This document shows, piece after piece, positions 1 to 11,019 of a DNA stretch of 64,000 bases (positions are counted from its first letter, which is position 1; every line of letters starts with the position of its first letter). A program made the position numbers and the translations under genes. Below the pieces are notes generated by a model, which worked only from the letters and a program-made list of their open reading frames with translations, did not search any database and was not told the DNA's origin. The stretch covers positions 700,001 through 764,000 of the forward strand of contig JADLSH010000268.1 in NCBI GenBank assembly GCA_016169945.1. The letters are read 5' to 3'. This stretch comes from Trachythela sp. YZ-2020. Its lineage: Eukaryota; Cnidaria; Anthozoa; Malacalcyonacea; Clavulariidae.

Positions 1-387
1 CAAGAAAAGATGTGTTTTATACCAAATGTCCTTATTCTGTGTACTATGATACTATATATTGCTTTTAAAAGCTAACCTAAGTTTTTCGCTTTAGGTTTGA
101 AAAAAACGTAGTTTTTAACGGCATTAGAAAATATTGCTGACGTGAGCAATACGAATTATTCAAACCTTTTAAACTCCCGAGGGGATAATTGTATCGACTT
201 GAAATTTGTTATGAATACTTGCTATAAGCAGCCATATATAAACAGCCAGCTTGATAGGTTGCACGTTAAAGATTTTAGAATTTAGTCATGTGCAAAACCT
301 CTATAGTTGGTTCAGTTTAAGTTTCTTTCTGATAAAGCTTTCCAGTTATAAATAAGATTAGTTAATGTATGTCTATCATTCATTCAG

Positions 388-521
388 GGTTTTAACAGTG
401 AGTTTGAAGAGATCTGTCAAACACAAAAGACGTATGCCGTGCCAGATGAAAACCTGAGGGATCAATTACGTCAAGATAATATCAATTTGATTGTAAATAA
501 CTACCGCTCTTTTCAGGGAAA
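388..521 (+). CDS. EXOC7: Exo70 (exocyst complex component 7), penultimate coding exon
   Basis: Internal exon of an Exo70-type exocyst subunit, the protein that tethers secretory vesicles to the plasma membrane through phosphoinositides. The reading frame begins GFNSEFEEICQTQKTYAVPD and continues through RDQLRQDN to SFQGK. This matches the C-terminal helical region of animal EXOC7 (FN..EE.C..QK.WA.PD..LRD). It is bounded by a consensus acceptor (attcattcag) and donor (gtaagt), and the last codon is split so that AA joins G of the next exon to give Lys. Upstream exons must lie left of the window, since no other exon was found in 1-387. The short length is normal for an internal exon. Assignment is from family resemblance and exon structure. 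Confidence 0.85.
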
Positions 522-847
522 GTAAGTAACAACCATCACCAGTAGAGTATCATTAAGATAGTATTGTATTGTTGTAATACAATAATGTCGGGTATAAATA
601 ATGACAGTTCCGAAGTAATGTCAAAAATTGAACAAACCATGCACCATGCAATTCTATGTCAAAAAGAGAAATGGTTTCCTAAGGCTACGATTTGGTTTCT
701 TTAATAGCACACATGAAATGGAACAGATTTTCAGTTTTCGTTCCGTTTTGTGATTAGGTGAATCTTCCCTTGTCAAAAAAATTAAATGTGGCTAAATTGG
801 TCAATGTAGGAACGAGGTGGGGCATAGGAGATACTGCGGGTCTTTTG

Positions 848-905
848 GATCGAAGTACCTGAAAAGTACAATAAGAACTTCGACGTTTCGAGCGAAGGGC
901 CTTCG
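848..905 (+). repeat. Degenerate half-copy of the 3' foldback element
   Basis: The stretch containing GTACCTGAAAAGTACAA, AGAACTTCGACGTTTCGA and GAAGGGCCTTCG matches one arm and the loop of the hairpin element found after each family gene (for example 11020-11182). It shows that the element is dispersed and not unique to the family. Confidence 0.6.
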
Positions 906-938
906 AGATATTGTATTGTTTTCTATAGTAAATTATCA

Positions 939-1530
939 TCTCACAACCATCACCATCATCATCATCACTACCACCATGATCATCATCATCATTACCATCA
1001 TCATCATTGGCATAATTACCAATATCAATCTTCATCACTGTCATAGTTATCACCACTACTGTTATCATCTGTAGTTTCATCATCGTCACTACATCATGGT
1101 CAACACCATTACCATAATTGCCACCATCACTATCATAATTGCCGTCATCATATTTACCAGCAAAACGTTTGTCACAATACTGTTACCATCATTATCACTT
1201 TCAACTTCATCATCACCACTATTATAATCACCACCAACATAATCGCCCTAATTGTCACCATCAATCACCATAATATCTACCACCATCATTGGCACCATCA
1301 TCAGTAGTGTACCACGATCATAATCATTATTACATCGTGATCAACACCCTCGCCATAATTGCCACCATCATCAGCTCTGTCATAATCATCATCACCACCA
1401 TATTTGCGTATGTCACAACCACTATCAAATATTCTCATCATCAATCACCACTATATGCAAAGGTGAAATGCACGTAGACAAATCACTATACTACAAACAC
1501 CATCATCAGCATCACTGTCATCAGCCTTTC
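939..1530. repeat. Degenerate (CAT/ATC/CAC)n microsatellite tract
   Basis: About 590 bp dominated by CAT, CAC, ATC and ATT triplets, decayed to varying degrees. It lies in the last Exo70 intron. Confidence 0.9.
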
Positions 1531-1591
1531 AAAATTAAAAGTTGGTTCCTTTAAGTTCAATTGTGAAACCGAAAACCTATACATTTTTTAG

Positions 1592-1694
1592 GTACACTGC
1601 CATACAATTTACAAAAAACGTTGAGAAATACATCAAGTATACCCCGGGGGAAGTCGAGAAGCAATTATCAACATTGTTCGATTTATCTGCTTAA
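1592..1694 (+). CDS. EXOC7: Exo70 (exocyst complex component 7), terminal coding exon
   Basis: Last coding exon of the Exo70 gene. After the acceptor (acattttttag) the frame reads YTAIQFTKNVEKYIKYTPGE, then VEKQLSTLFDLSA and a TAA stop. This is the conserved C-terminus of animal EXOC7 (FTKNPEKYIKY...L FD.SA), which carries the basic membrane-binding surface in the family. The intron before it (522-1591) is largely filled with a CAT/ATC-type repeat. AATAAA signals at 1930-1935 and 1951-1956 could end the transcript. This 3' end is separate from the two Exo70 5'-end fragments further right, which are on the same strand but downstream, so those cannot belong to this transcript. Confidence 0.87.
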
Positions 1695-2757
1695 ATCTTC
1701 ACTGGAATTCACCGACCTTGGAGCAAAGGTCTCAAAAATCGGTAAGATTGAGCATGTGTTCTTTGAATGGTGTTGAGACACCGTTGGACCTTGCAGGACG
1801 TTTTGTGAAGTTAACTGTTCGTGGTTGAAACGAGATATTGCATGATACATAATGCATTAAGGGAATTAATAATGAATATTTGAGTTTTAATAATGCGAAA
1901 TAATGCATAAGGGATCCATGGTGGAATCAAATAAAAGAATAATGAACAGCAATAAATGAAAGAATCATAGACAAATAGTATAATAGTCTGAAAATTAGGA
2001 AAACTAATTCGCTTCTACCCCCATAACATGGGAGATGATTTGTGACATCAAATAGAATGCATGACGGTCTATTTCTAAGCCATAAATTTAACACGTTATC
2101 TACTGTTTAAAACAAAGTGAAATTCGTTGTGGTCGAAATATTCGATTTACAGCACTTTGACACGATGCCCATTTACTCTTGATAGACCATCATTGTTTGT
2201 TACAATTGATGAGCAAGACTATATGTATGAGGCACTTCTGATTTTCTGTTTACAGCTGAAACTTTGAGAAATTTTAATTTCCGGCCTTTATTAAATTTAT
2301 ATATCAGCCCAAGTACACCGCATTAAGCATTGAAGTGCCAGCGAGATACAGGCAGATATCTTGAATTGTCTCATCCTGGGAGAGGGGGCTGATATTAGTT
2401 TTAGTGCGGCTTTCATTGAACTCCGGTGCCCTTGTGCAGGGAACTTTTCAAGGAAAACGTGGTCGTCGGGACCAGCAAGTTTGTATCTGTCGGCTCGTGT
2501 AGTCACGCGAGAATATTACGTCATGCTAAATAAACCAAACAATTACGAGTTGTGCATGATGTCACTTGCACGAGCTGACTTCGATTTAAAGAATAACATT
2601 ATGATTTTATAAACTAATAACTTGATTAGCGATACCGATCCGTTAGAAAATACTGCAATTAGCTGGACAAAAATCGTATGAAAACTGTTTATGACCTTCA
2701 CAGATTTGGACGTCAATTCCCGCCATCTTGGCTTCACTTGGCCTATTGGTCGAACAT

Positions 2758-2812
<55 letters not shown>

Positions 2813-3386
2813 GCAGACATGCATGTGTTTCGCCGTTCAACGGCTCGTTATATGCAACGTCATCTGCTTCGCTCTCACTTCAGGCGTATGGTTATACAGA
2901 CATATATCCATGCGAGTGACTTCGAAGTGTTATACCATATAGTGCACTTTCCCAAGCGCATGTGGTACACTCACAGATGCGTGTCTTGACATGCGTGAAA
3001 TATATATATATGGAGCTCACTGGAGCCGAAAAAATATCACCGAAAATTGCAGTCATCTACAAATTTAGTGTTTCAATTGTCGCTTCATTATCTTTATTTT
3101 AATGACACTATTAAAGGGATATGGCAATAAAATTTAGTTTGTCTTATTTGAAAGAACTTTTAAAATTATACATAAATCTTCCTTACCGATTTTTGGTATC
3201 TTTCTTAGTTCTTGAGATATTTTGACAGAAATAATCATAAATCATGGATTTTTGTGGATATGCATGTTAACGTCACAAGCAGGGTCACGCAAGATCTTAC
3301 CCAGAAAGCCAATGGTCATTATGAGCCCACTATTTCAAATAACAAATTGACTGACAACTTTTCATGAACATCTACTAATAAAATGT
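1695..3386. other. Exo70 3' UTR and gene-free spacer
   Basis: The first 250 bp are probably Exo70 3' UTR, with AATAAA at 1930 and 1951. The rest contains an AT microsatellite and A/T-rich unique-looking DNA. The short ORFs overlap on both strands and include translated dinucleotide repeat. I see no supported gene. Confidence 0.6.
2757..2806. repeat. (AT)n microsatellite
   Basis: About 50 bp of uninterrupted alternating AT/TA. Two overlapping ORFs with poly-Tyr-Ile runs are artefacts of it. A shorter AT run occurs near 3000. Confidence 0.95.
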
Positions 3387-4089
3387 TAACCCATTAGCTT
3401 GCAATGCGCCCAAATGTAGATGCATGCCCGGTTTAAAGGATCTCGCTTAAAAAACAGCTTATATGTATACAAGCTATGACCAGCCTCTATCGTTGACATG
3501 ATAGCGGTTGTACCTCAGCTGTTTGACGTCTTGCCCTGTGTTTAGTGATTGTGTACTGATTTCAAATATAAAGTGATTTTAGACAGAACTGCTCCAACGA
3601 TAATGCGAATAAAACCATCGCTCATTGCCTGTTGCGCATCGATTTTCAATGCTGAGTTTAAATGCTTTGGTTTATATATATTGGGGTGTGATTACAAGTT
3701 AGTGATAGAATATAGGTGATTATAGAGATTGTGGTACGAGGTTGTGTTGGCAAGTGATTCTGTGATTTGAACGGTGATAATAAATAAAACAAAAATCTAT
3801 ATTGTGAGTTATGTAGGCTTAACACTGAGCATGTGACGGCATTACAAACAATATTTTAGTGTCTGTGTATATGATCCTGGTTAATACCGAGACATCTCAC
3901 CTAGTACTTTTGATGTATTGAAATTAGTCACGGTTATTGACTAGGTGAAATTTCGTCTATTTTACGATACAGAGTACAGAAAGACAACAACAGAAAGCCA
4001 GTTTATAAAGCGATTATAATGTAGTAACAACATAAGGATCTCATCAACAACATTTTAGTTGCTTTAAACATCGCGTGACTTTTGTATTA
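3387..4089 (+). promoter_or_regulatory. Conserved upstream block of family copy 1, part 1 (candidate promoter/leader)
   Basis: This block recurs, in whole or part, upstream of the family genes (21412-21471 continuing at 27868; 37356-37680; 41655-42600; 59950-60880). It begins with a fragment of a TTAACCC-type MITE. It contains a TATA-like TTTATATATA at 3671-3680, followed 20-25 bp later by a strongly conserved stretch (GTGTGATTACAAG ... TTGGCAAGTGATTCTGTG). Conservation among copies and the TATA placement suggest a promoter with a non-coding first exon, but no transcript evidence is available. In this copy it is split by a Tc1-like insertion at 4090 and resumes at 5071. Confidence 0.4.
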
Positions 4090-5070
4090 CAGCTAATTGC
4101 ATTAAGGTTGTCCTTCGACAAAGCTAAAAGGTAAAAGCCAAGCGCGAAAAGAACGATGGGAGCGACTAGTTTGAATTAATTAACTGCGTGTGAATAAATA
4201 CCTATTTTCCCGTTTAAACCAATTTTCTTTGTTGTCGAGTTTAACCGACATGACTAAACTGCATGTGGAAAAACGTTAGTTGTTGTTTTTCGAAAAGCAG
4301 TTCATGGAGTTTGCCAGTGATTGCATTTGAAGTATTCTAAGTAATACCTCCAAGAACATCAGGCAGTTTTTGTTTACAAATAACTTGCAGATAGTTGTGA
4401 AATAGAACGCAGGCAAAAAGCAACGAATTTTCTCCCCGGGGACCTCAAATATGCTGGAGCCCGCCAGTTGTTGAAATGTCGAATAATTAAGTAATCTCTG
4501 CGTAGCTGTGCTATCACGATAGTGTTAAACTCTAAAGCAGTGTTTTGTACAAAAATGGATGAGGAGGATACTGTAAATATTATGCTGTTGTTCGCCAAGG
4601 CAATAAGAATCAAAACGATACTTATACTAAGCAAGATGTCCCGTACCGTATAATGTTTCTCTCGTATAATATATACTTGCTCTCGTATAGATCTCCTCAA
4701 TATCGATTCCCACTATTTCAATTTGAGGGAAATAGCTCTCCATCGCAAATCGGGACTGTACGCACGAGGCATTTTTAACACAAAACGTAACAGTCTGCAA
4801 TTCGTAAGAGGTATTTTACTTGTTTTCAAGGGACAATTATGCTATCGCGGCCACGCTGGGACGAAACTTTAAATCATAGTCTTGTTCTGCCGTTTGGCAT
4901 GCGGATTGAATAAATTATGAGGGAATTTCATAATAACAATGTATTCATTAGCGTTCTCAAGGGACTCAAACTTGGCTTGCTGCATGGTCAAGCATAAATC
5001 CCATCGAACTTTTCGCGCTTGGCTTTTACCTTTTAGCTTTGTCGGAGGACAACCTTTATGCAATTAGCTG
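4090..5070. mobile_element. Non-autonomous Tc1/mariner-like foldback element
   Basis: A 981-bp element with inverted termini of about 70 bp. The left end begins CAGCTAATTGCATTAAGG and the right end is its near-exact reverse complement. It is flanked by TA at 4088-4089 and 5071-5072. The equivalent sites at about 42326 and 60614 are empty, reading continuously through TATTATACATGC or a close variant. TA target and CAG-starting termini suit the Tc1/mariner superfamily. No transposase ORF is present; a 108-codon minus-strand ORF inside it has no recognisable domain. Confidence 0.8.
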
Positions 5071-5461
5071 TATACATGCTGACTTATTTCAATAGTCATT
5101 AAATGTATCATTGCGTAGGCGGTAACTGACCTCACACATGCATAATGACTTATATCAGGAATGTTACCTATCTGTGTGTTTATCAAATAGAAAAAACTAA
5201 ATTGAGCAAATCATATATAATTATATATATGTGCTTTTCTCTCACCAGATTTAATTTGCCGATTCTATGGAGTTACATTCGAAAACAAATAAGATGTAGA
5301 AACTTTTCTTATAAACCATTAGATGCATTTGTGCAGTTTTGCATTTGCGTCACTTGGAAGTTGAAAACACTCCCCATTTCCGTTGCAAATTATGATAATT
5401 ACAATACTGTACTTATGAATAATTTTGCAAAATATGTTTCGAAGTCTGAAACGAAAAGTTC
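5071..5461 (+). repeat. Conserved upstream block of copy 1, part 2
   Basis: Continuation of the duplicated upstream block beyond the Tc1-like insertion. It matches 30105-30255 plus 32248-32440, 42327-42560 and 60615-60850. The small ORFs in it are not conserved as protein between copies. Confidence 0.6.
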
Positions 5462-6320
5462 CTACTATTAGGTATAAACACAACCTGAGTATTTGTAGAA
5501 CATGCAGCAACCCAGCAAATCAGAAATGCGTTATGTGGAGTTAAAAATACAGTCAGGTAGTTTTTTAGAGCTTAGATATCTATCCGAAGAAACAGATATC
5601 GATGGGGAGCTCTTCGAATCCCCTCATACTGCATGAACACATGAAGTACAAAGTGCACAAGTTTCCCGTGTTATAAAAAATGGAAAGAAGGTATATCGTA
5701 GGATGTCAGCATGAAATCTATGTAAATAACCAATTCCAACAGCTTGTCAACAAGTTGTAACAATATTGTCATTTTATGATGTTGCTACGCCTACAAGGTT
5801 GTCACTCACATCTTGTTAACAAGTTGTTGAATTGCAAGACGATAACAAATTGCTGGAACAACTAACTGAGGAAATGACGAAAATAGCTGGGATAAATAGA
5901 TCTAAAATAGCCGCAAAACACGTAAGCTAAACACGTAAGGATTAAAGGCATTTTAAAGACTGTATATTCTAAAGTAGTTTTTGTCCTACAATAACACGCC
6001 AAACTATATAAGAATCTTTCGGAAGAAATTCGCCGGAGATATTGGAATGTTTCATCTCATTAAAATGTTTCATTATTATAGCTTTTTAGTTAAATCCTGC
6101 AAACAGACAAACACCCAAACACACAAACAAACCAAGGTGGAAACATAACCTCCTGGCGAGGTAATAACTAGTAAATATATTAAGTACAATACAATGGGTA
6201 GGAGACCCAGACAGACTATGCACAATGGTGTACCATGCAAGGTGCCTTACATTGATGATTTCCAGGGGGACTGCGAATGCTAGATCGTAGTATTACAAGG
6301 CTTTCAAAATAAGCTGGTTG
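5462..6320. repeat. Locally duplicated upstream DNA with AACAAGTTGTTG-type repeats
   Basis: 5462-5900 is repeated at 7300-7740 and partly at 50285-50570. It contains dyad-like AACAAGTTGTTG words (around 5745-5850). 6078-6300 matches 36235-36360. No gene is supported. Confidence 0.55.
5502..5636 (+). other. Conserved 44-codon mini-ORF, copy a
   Basis: ATG to TGA frame reading MQQPSKSEMRYVELK, with FLELRYLSEETDIDGELFES near its end. The same frame is open at 7338-7472, while the copy at 50326-50459 has a 1-nt deletion. The acidic, compositionally protein-like C-terminus suggests a former coding exon carried in the duplicated upstream region. Alternatively it is simply open by chance in recently copied DNA. 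Unrecognised. Confidence 0.25.
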
Positions 6321-6530
6321 ACGGCTGAGCTCCAGCAATGCAAGAAAGTTTAACATCAGCTATCTTCTTAAAAACATTACTCCTCGTGTTGAACTAAATC
6401 TTCATTTATCATATTTTACCAAATATGTCAAGAGAGCTATAGAACAAACCAATGAAGCGATCTTTATCGTTAACTATTATCTAAATACTAAAAATAAGCT
6501 ACATATTTATGAAGGACTAATTATATTATA
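6320..6530 (+). repeat. Penelope-like element 3'-UTR fragment
   Basis: Matches 46005-46215 on the same strand. It also matches, in reverse complement, 36590-36775, where the sequence lies directly behind a GIY-YIG-coding relic. It is therefore inferred to be the 3' tail of that Penelope-like family. No coding part is attached here. Confidence 0.5.
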
Positions 6531-6640
6531 CCCATTAACTGGCAGTAGCCTACCACTGACGAGTAAAATCGTCTGGCGTTCCTTAGATTGAGTAAAATAC
6601 TAAAGTAGGGCGCATCTGGGCGCATTGCCAGCTAATAAGT
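6531..6640 (-). mobile_element. TTAACCC-type MITE (inverted orientation)
   Basis: About 110 bp with termini CCCATTAACTGGCAGT and its complement, around a conserved core (GACGAGTAAAATCGTCTGGC). The same element occurs at 20938, 21080, 41159, 41321, 45749, 46216 and 59458. Confidence 0.6.
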
Positions 6641-8570
6641 TCATTTTTGCAACATTTTTAAGTTTGCCCTTTCCTATCCCAATCAATGACACATCTCTTT
6701 AAAACTACAGCCACTCTAATACTACAACGGTACTATAAATATGTTGAACAATCACAGTCAATCACATTGAATTAGTTAACGACCTAAGTATAACGTATCA
6801 AATGCTCTAGATAAACTTTATATTTTAGCCCGGGTTGAGAATTTCAATTCTATATATTCTGCCTTTTGTTGAAATACTGTAGCTGTATACAGTTGACTGA
6901 TGCATTTGTGTTTTGCATTTGCGTCTCTTGGAAGTTGAAGACACTCCCGATTTCCGTTGCAAATTATGAAATTACAATAATTACAAAAATTTGATCTAAC
7001 AATATAGCCAAACTAGGTGCAGTTCTCTTCAACACAAAGAAGATGTTTTGAATTCGCGAAACAGAACTTCCTATCTTTGGCAGAAAGCGTATATCGCCTG
7101 ACGTTAGGAAACACTAGAAAACTTGTACTGTACTTATGAATAATTTTGCAAAGTCTGAAACGAAAAGTTCCTGAATTCGCGAAACAGACTTCCTATCTTT
7201 GGCAGAAAGACTGACGTTAGGAAACACTCGAAAACTTGTACTGTGCTTATGAATAATTTTGCAAAGTATGTTTCGAAGTCTGAAACGAAAAGTTCCTACG
7301 TTATTAGGTATAAACACAACCGGAATATTTGTAGAACATGCAGCAACCCAGCAAATCAGAAATGCGTTATGTGGAGTTAAAAACGCAGTCAGGTAGTTTT
7401 TTAGAGCTTAGATATCTATCCGAAGAAACAGATATAGATGGGGAGCTCTTCGAATCCCCTCATACTGCATGAACACATGAAGTACAAAGTACACAAATTT
7501 CCCGTGTTATAAAAAATGGAAAGAAGCTATATCGTAGGATGTCAGCATGAAGTATATGTTCCAACAGCCTGTCAACAAGTTGTAACAATATTGTCATTTT
7601 ATGATGTTGTTACGCCTACAAGGTTGTCAATCGCATCTTGTTAACAAGTTGTTGAATTGCAAGACGATAACAAATTGCTGGAACAACTTACTGACGAAAT
7701 GACGAAAATGGCTGGGATAAATAGATCTGAAATAACCGCAGTCAATACATTTACATATATATGGCTGATGAACAGAAAGAATCTTAAAGAGACTTCCTAT
7801 ATCTTTATCAAACAGTGTATCGTCTTCAACTCAAATATTATTCGACAATTTTGGTTATGACTTATGAATTAATTTGTTCAAAAATATGTTTCGACATCTG
7901 ATCAAATCTGAATATTAATGCTAACAATGTAAAAGGGATAGGAAGCAGGAACGTATGGTCAATGTTAAGAAATATTAAAGAGGTTAGACTTCACTCTATA
8001 GCATTAAGAGTTTTAAAATCACCACAGTGCATAATATACCCACATAATACACTCTCTATTACACTGATAATTTGATCTAGCAATACCTACGCACATTATA
8101 GATGAATTAAGAAAATTAATATAACCTATAGCTTTACTGAACACAAAGAATGTCTTTCTATATCGAAGTTGTGAAGAGGCTTCCTATTTTAATCACAAAG
8201 GTGTCAAAGCGTATTTCGTTTCAACAAATATCCCGAAACTTGTTCTTTTGAAATAAACGTGTCGTTTTTTAAAACAACAATTAAGAAGTACGGTTGCATG
8301 GAGTGCTTCCTGTATACACAATCTTTGAAAACATACATTGGGACAATCTAGTTTTAACATGCATTCGGAGTATTAGTATAGTTATTTCCTCTTTCTCCCC
8401 CACCCACGTCAATGTTGTGATTTGGTCAACCGACATCCTCTTCTTACGAAATTGGGTGCAGTTCTCTTCAACACAAAGAATATGTTTTTGCTAAAACGAC
8501 TTCCTATCATATCAGGAAGCTCGTCGCCACAACGTCAAGAAACACTCGGAAAGTATATTTGCGAATAATT
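6641..8570. repeat. Segmentally duplicated 5' flank of family copy 1
   Basis: Nearly identical to 46330-46555 plus 49873-51425, the flank of copy 5, which is interrupted there by a CR1-like LINE. Internal short direct repeats (GAAACGAAAAGTTCCT words at 7154 and 7278) mark local tandem duplication. No recognisable coding exon apart from the mini-ORF at 7338-7472. Confidence 0.65.
7338..7472 (+). other. Conserved 44-codon mini-ORF, copy b
   Basis: Second open copy of the mini-ORF at 5502-5636, differing by a few substitutions such as Ile to Thr at codon 16. See that entry for the alternatives. Confidence 0.25.
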
Positions 8571-8604
8571 AATGCCATCTGTTGATCTTGTGACTGTCTC
8601 AAGG

Positions 8605-8610
8605 TATAAA
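8605..8610 (+). promoter_or_regulatory. TATA box-like site close to copy 1
   Basis: TATAAA 40 bp before the ATG at 8650, shared with copy 5 (51454-51459). Copies 2 and 3 read ATATTATAATAG, and copies 4 and 6 read GTTATTAATATAAC at this place. A proximal promoter with a very short leader is therefore possible only for copies 1 and 5. The alternative is a splice acceptor (TTTCAAG) right before the ATG. Confidence 0.3.
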
Positions 8611-8649
8611 TATAACGTTTGTTGTGGTGAATGCTTCACTAATTTCAAG

Positions 8650-10326
8650 ATGACTGAGATCGTAAGCGGAGTTTTGAAGCTTACATTTGGCTTTTTGGCG
8701 AACAAGGCTCGCAGTGAAATTGCGGAACGTTTGAAAGATGGCGACGTCACGGACGAAAAATGTCGGCGTTTGATCGTCAGGGAACTTGATGATATCAAAA
8801 CCAAGTTGGATGGTTTGGCGAGAGCGGATTTACTCAGTAGCCTTTGTTTTCTACAAGATGGAGTCAATGCACTATATCGGGCTCTACTTCAGTTTAAATC
8901 AACTGAGAATACAGCAGAATCGACCGAACAAGCGACCTTAGTTGAAGCTGCGTCATCCAGAGACACTGGTCCTGATTCTTCTATCAACGAGGCTGTTGCT
9001 TTGATAAATGCCATCGGTTCATTGAAAATACATTCCAACGAACACTTTAAGTCAGCCATAGAATCGTTCAAACTCGCACATGAAAATGCCACCAAAGCCT
9101 TCTGCAACGAAGCCTTGTCAATTGAGGACCGAATTCAAGCGTCGCAGGTTCGAATGACGGCCAGAATTTTAGAAAATTTGGAATACCCAGACGCAGGCGT
9201 AAGCGATTGTCTACAATACCTGGAGCAGCTTCATGGTATCGGAGCTATTCCCGAAATATTTTCCGTTCTGATTGACGGAGGAATCAAATCCCGGTTTAAT
9301 CAAAAGAAGCGACTTAACATTGCTTCGTCTGTTCATCATATGAATCAGCTATTGTTTGATTTCGCTAGAAAGTTCACGAAATTGCGATCAAGGTTTTTTG
9401 ACTGGCCCATGATTTTGCTTGGTGAGAAAAGTTATCATCCCGTGTTTGGAGAATATCGCCTTGTTAAAAAACTGAAGGAGTCTGGTGTGAAAGTTATGTC
9501 ACCGCATCCAGATTTTACATTTGGTGATCAAATTTTCTCTTACCACTCTGTTGTAAACAGCAAAAGAGAGATTGTTGCAGAGATGTTGGAAGAGAATACT
9601 ATTAAAATTTTTAAACCCTCAGGAGAATGCCGTACATTATGTGAAGTTCCCAAAGAAGGGCATGAGCCAGAATCCCATGTTGTTGCGATGGATATCGATG
9701 GCAAAGATAACCTTTACGTCATCACGAGATTTCGAGAAAGCTATTGTCAACCGTGGAGTTTTAAATTGTTTATGTTTGATGAGAATGGAGACAAAAAACT
9801 TGAGTCTCTGTTGCCTTTTCGTCAAAACTCTTCCACAGAAGTGTGTATGGCAATAAACAAGGACGGGAAGATTGCTATTTTAACATACGATCGGAATATC
9901 CTGTATATTGGAAACGTATGTATTGAGCTGAATTCGTTTAAAGTCGACAAAAGTTTTCATCTCGAGGAAGTATCTAGCGTTTGGGATATACAGTTCTCAG
10001 ATATTAATGAAACAAAAATAATTGCCGCAGGTGATGACACTGTTTATATTTACACAGAAAGCGGACAGTTTCAAGACAAAATTAAGATACCGAAAGAATA
10101 CAGAGATATTTCTTCGGTTGCAATAAATCACATCACAAAACGTATTCTGGTTAAAACGGGCTTCCCAACACGCGACAGTCTTCTCAGTTTCTCAGAAACT
10201 GGAGAACTAATAGACAGTTTATGTTTGGGGTCTAGCGAATGGATTAAATATGCTAAGCTAACTTCTCATCCAAATGGCGCAGTTGCTTTAGTTGGTTTCT
10301 TTGGGGCAGCTTTTCTTCAACTGTAG
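8650..10326 (+). CDS. Helical-domain/beta-propeller family protein, copy 1 (intact)
   Basis: 558 residues, unrecognised by name. Start chosen at MTEIVSGVLKLTFGF because this Met is shared by all six copies; the frame is open upstream but that extension is not conserved. Residues 1-245 look entirely alpha-helical, with an amphipathic hydrophobic first helix. A linker follows (FDWPMILLGEKSYHP), then from about 289 six blade-like repeats of about 47 residues, each with a 'd.DGkI.I' turn and an 'F.e.G' turn (FDENGDKKLE, YTESGQFQDK, FSETGELIDS). No signal peptide, membrane span or catalytic motif is apparent, so a cytosolic sensor or scaffold is likely. AATAAA lies at 10397-10402, 71 nt after the stop. 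A non-coding 5' exon is possible. Its linker closely matches copy 2, while its upstream flank matches copy 5. Confidence 0.8.
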   Translation: MTEIVSGVLKLTFGFLANKARSEIAERLKDGDVTDEKCRRLIVRELDDIKTKLDGLARADLLSSLCFLQDGVNALYRALLQFKSTENTAESTEQATLVEAASSRDTGPDSSINEAVALINAIGSLKIHSNEHFKSAIESFKLAHENATKAFCNEALSIEDRIQASQVRMTARILENLEYPDAGVSDCLQYLEQLHGIGAIPEIFSVLIDGGIKSRFNQKKRLNIASSVHHMNQLLFDFARKFTKLRSRFFDWPMILLGEKSYHPVFGEYRLVKKLKESGVKVMSPHPDFTFGDQIFSYHSVVNSKREIVAEMLEENTIKIFKPSGECRTLCEVPKEGHEPESHVVAMDIDGKDNLYVITRFRESYCQPWSFKLFMFDENGDKKLESLLPFRQNSSTEVCMAINKDGKIAILTYDRNILYIGNVCIELNSFKVDKSFHLEEVSSVWDIQFSDINETKIIAAGDDTVYIYTESGQFQDKIKIPKEYRDISSVAINHITKRILVKTGFPTRDSLLSFSETGELIDSLCLGSSEWIKYAKLTSHPNGAVALVGFFGAAFLQL

Positions 10327-11019
10327 TAAAATCACTTTCATGAAGGAAGATGTTAAAAATGCATTAGCCATTACTTTGATATTAACGAGCAATGGTAATA
10401 AAACTTTGTTTGTCAAAATTGGTAAACTCCATGAACTGTAGTATACAGTCAAATCTGTATATAACTGTGGAAACTGATTGCTTAATCCAGGTTCCTGTCT
10501 AATACAGGGCCGGTAAAAACACTAGTTTGCCGTGGTCAATTATATATTTGAATTCATAATTATACATTATATACAAACAATAAAATAATTTGTTTTTCAC
10601 AGCTTTTCATGACGCTGTTTCCCTTGGCCTCATAGACAGTAAATAAGTGTCAAATAACCTATATAAGAAAAATATGAATTTGTAAATGAAATGAAAGTAA
10701 AGAATAGCGACACCGAACTGATGAACAATTCCTAATTGTGTAGTATAGTTTTCACTTTGATATTTTTTGTAAGTAAAAATATATGATTTGTTGAACACAA
10801 ATTACAACAGCTCAAACTGTTAGATTTACAGTTAATTAATGCATGTGACGATCACGTGTATCCATGCAGGAACAAAGCCAAAACGTTTAAAAACGATCGC
10901 TTTCTTTTGGGAGGGGTGAAGGGGTAATGGTCAGATGAAAATCTTTTTGCAAAATTCAAAAACAACTTGTTAGCACTGCATGTATAACACTGAATGCAAA
11001 TGATAGTTACTTTCAAGAT
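10327..11019 (+). repeat. 3' UTR and conserved 3' flank of copy 1
   Basis: Conserved after all six copies (34367, 40043, 44584, 53147, 62863). It contains AATAAA at 10397 and a G-run (GGGAGGGG here) whose length differs between copies. The short minus-strand ORFs are not maintained between copies. Confidence 0.7.

Larger units (their letters stand above)
522..1591 (+). other. Exo70 last intron
   Basis: Intron between the two Exo70 exons, with GT at 522-523 and AG at 1590-1591. It holds a degenerate half-copy of the foldback element found after the family genes (848-905) and a long trinucleotide-rich tract (939-1530). Apparent ORFs rich in Asp, His, Ile or Thr here are repeat translations. 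Confidence 0.8.

Noticed and set aside
754..1477. Asp/His-rich and Ile/Thr-rich ORFs on both strands
   Set aside because: They are translations of the CAT/ATC repeat within the last Exo70 intron.
2543..2989. ORFs with long Tyr-Ile runs
   Set aside because: They read through the AT microsatellite and overlap each other on both strands.
8572..8649. N-terminal extension of family copy 1 (26 extra codons)
   Set aside because: The extension is not conserved in the other copies and spans the TATA-like and acceptor-like sequences; the shared Met at 8650 is preferred.
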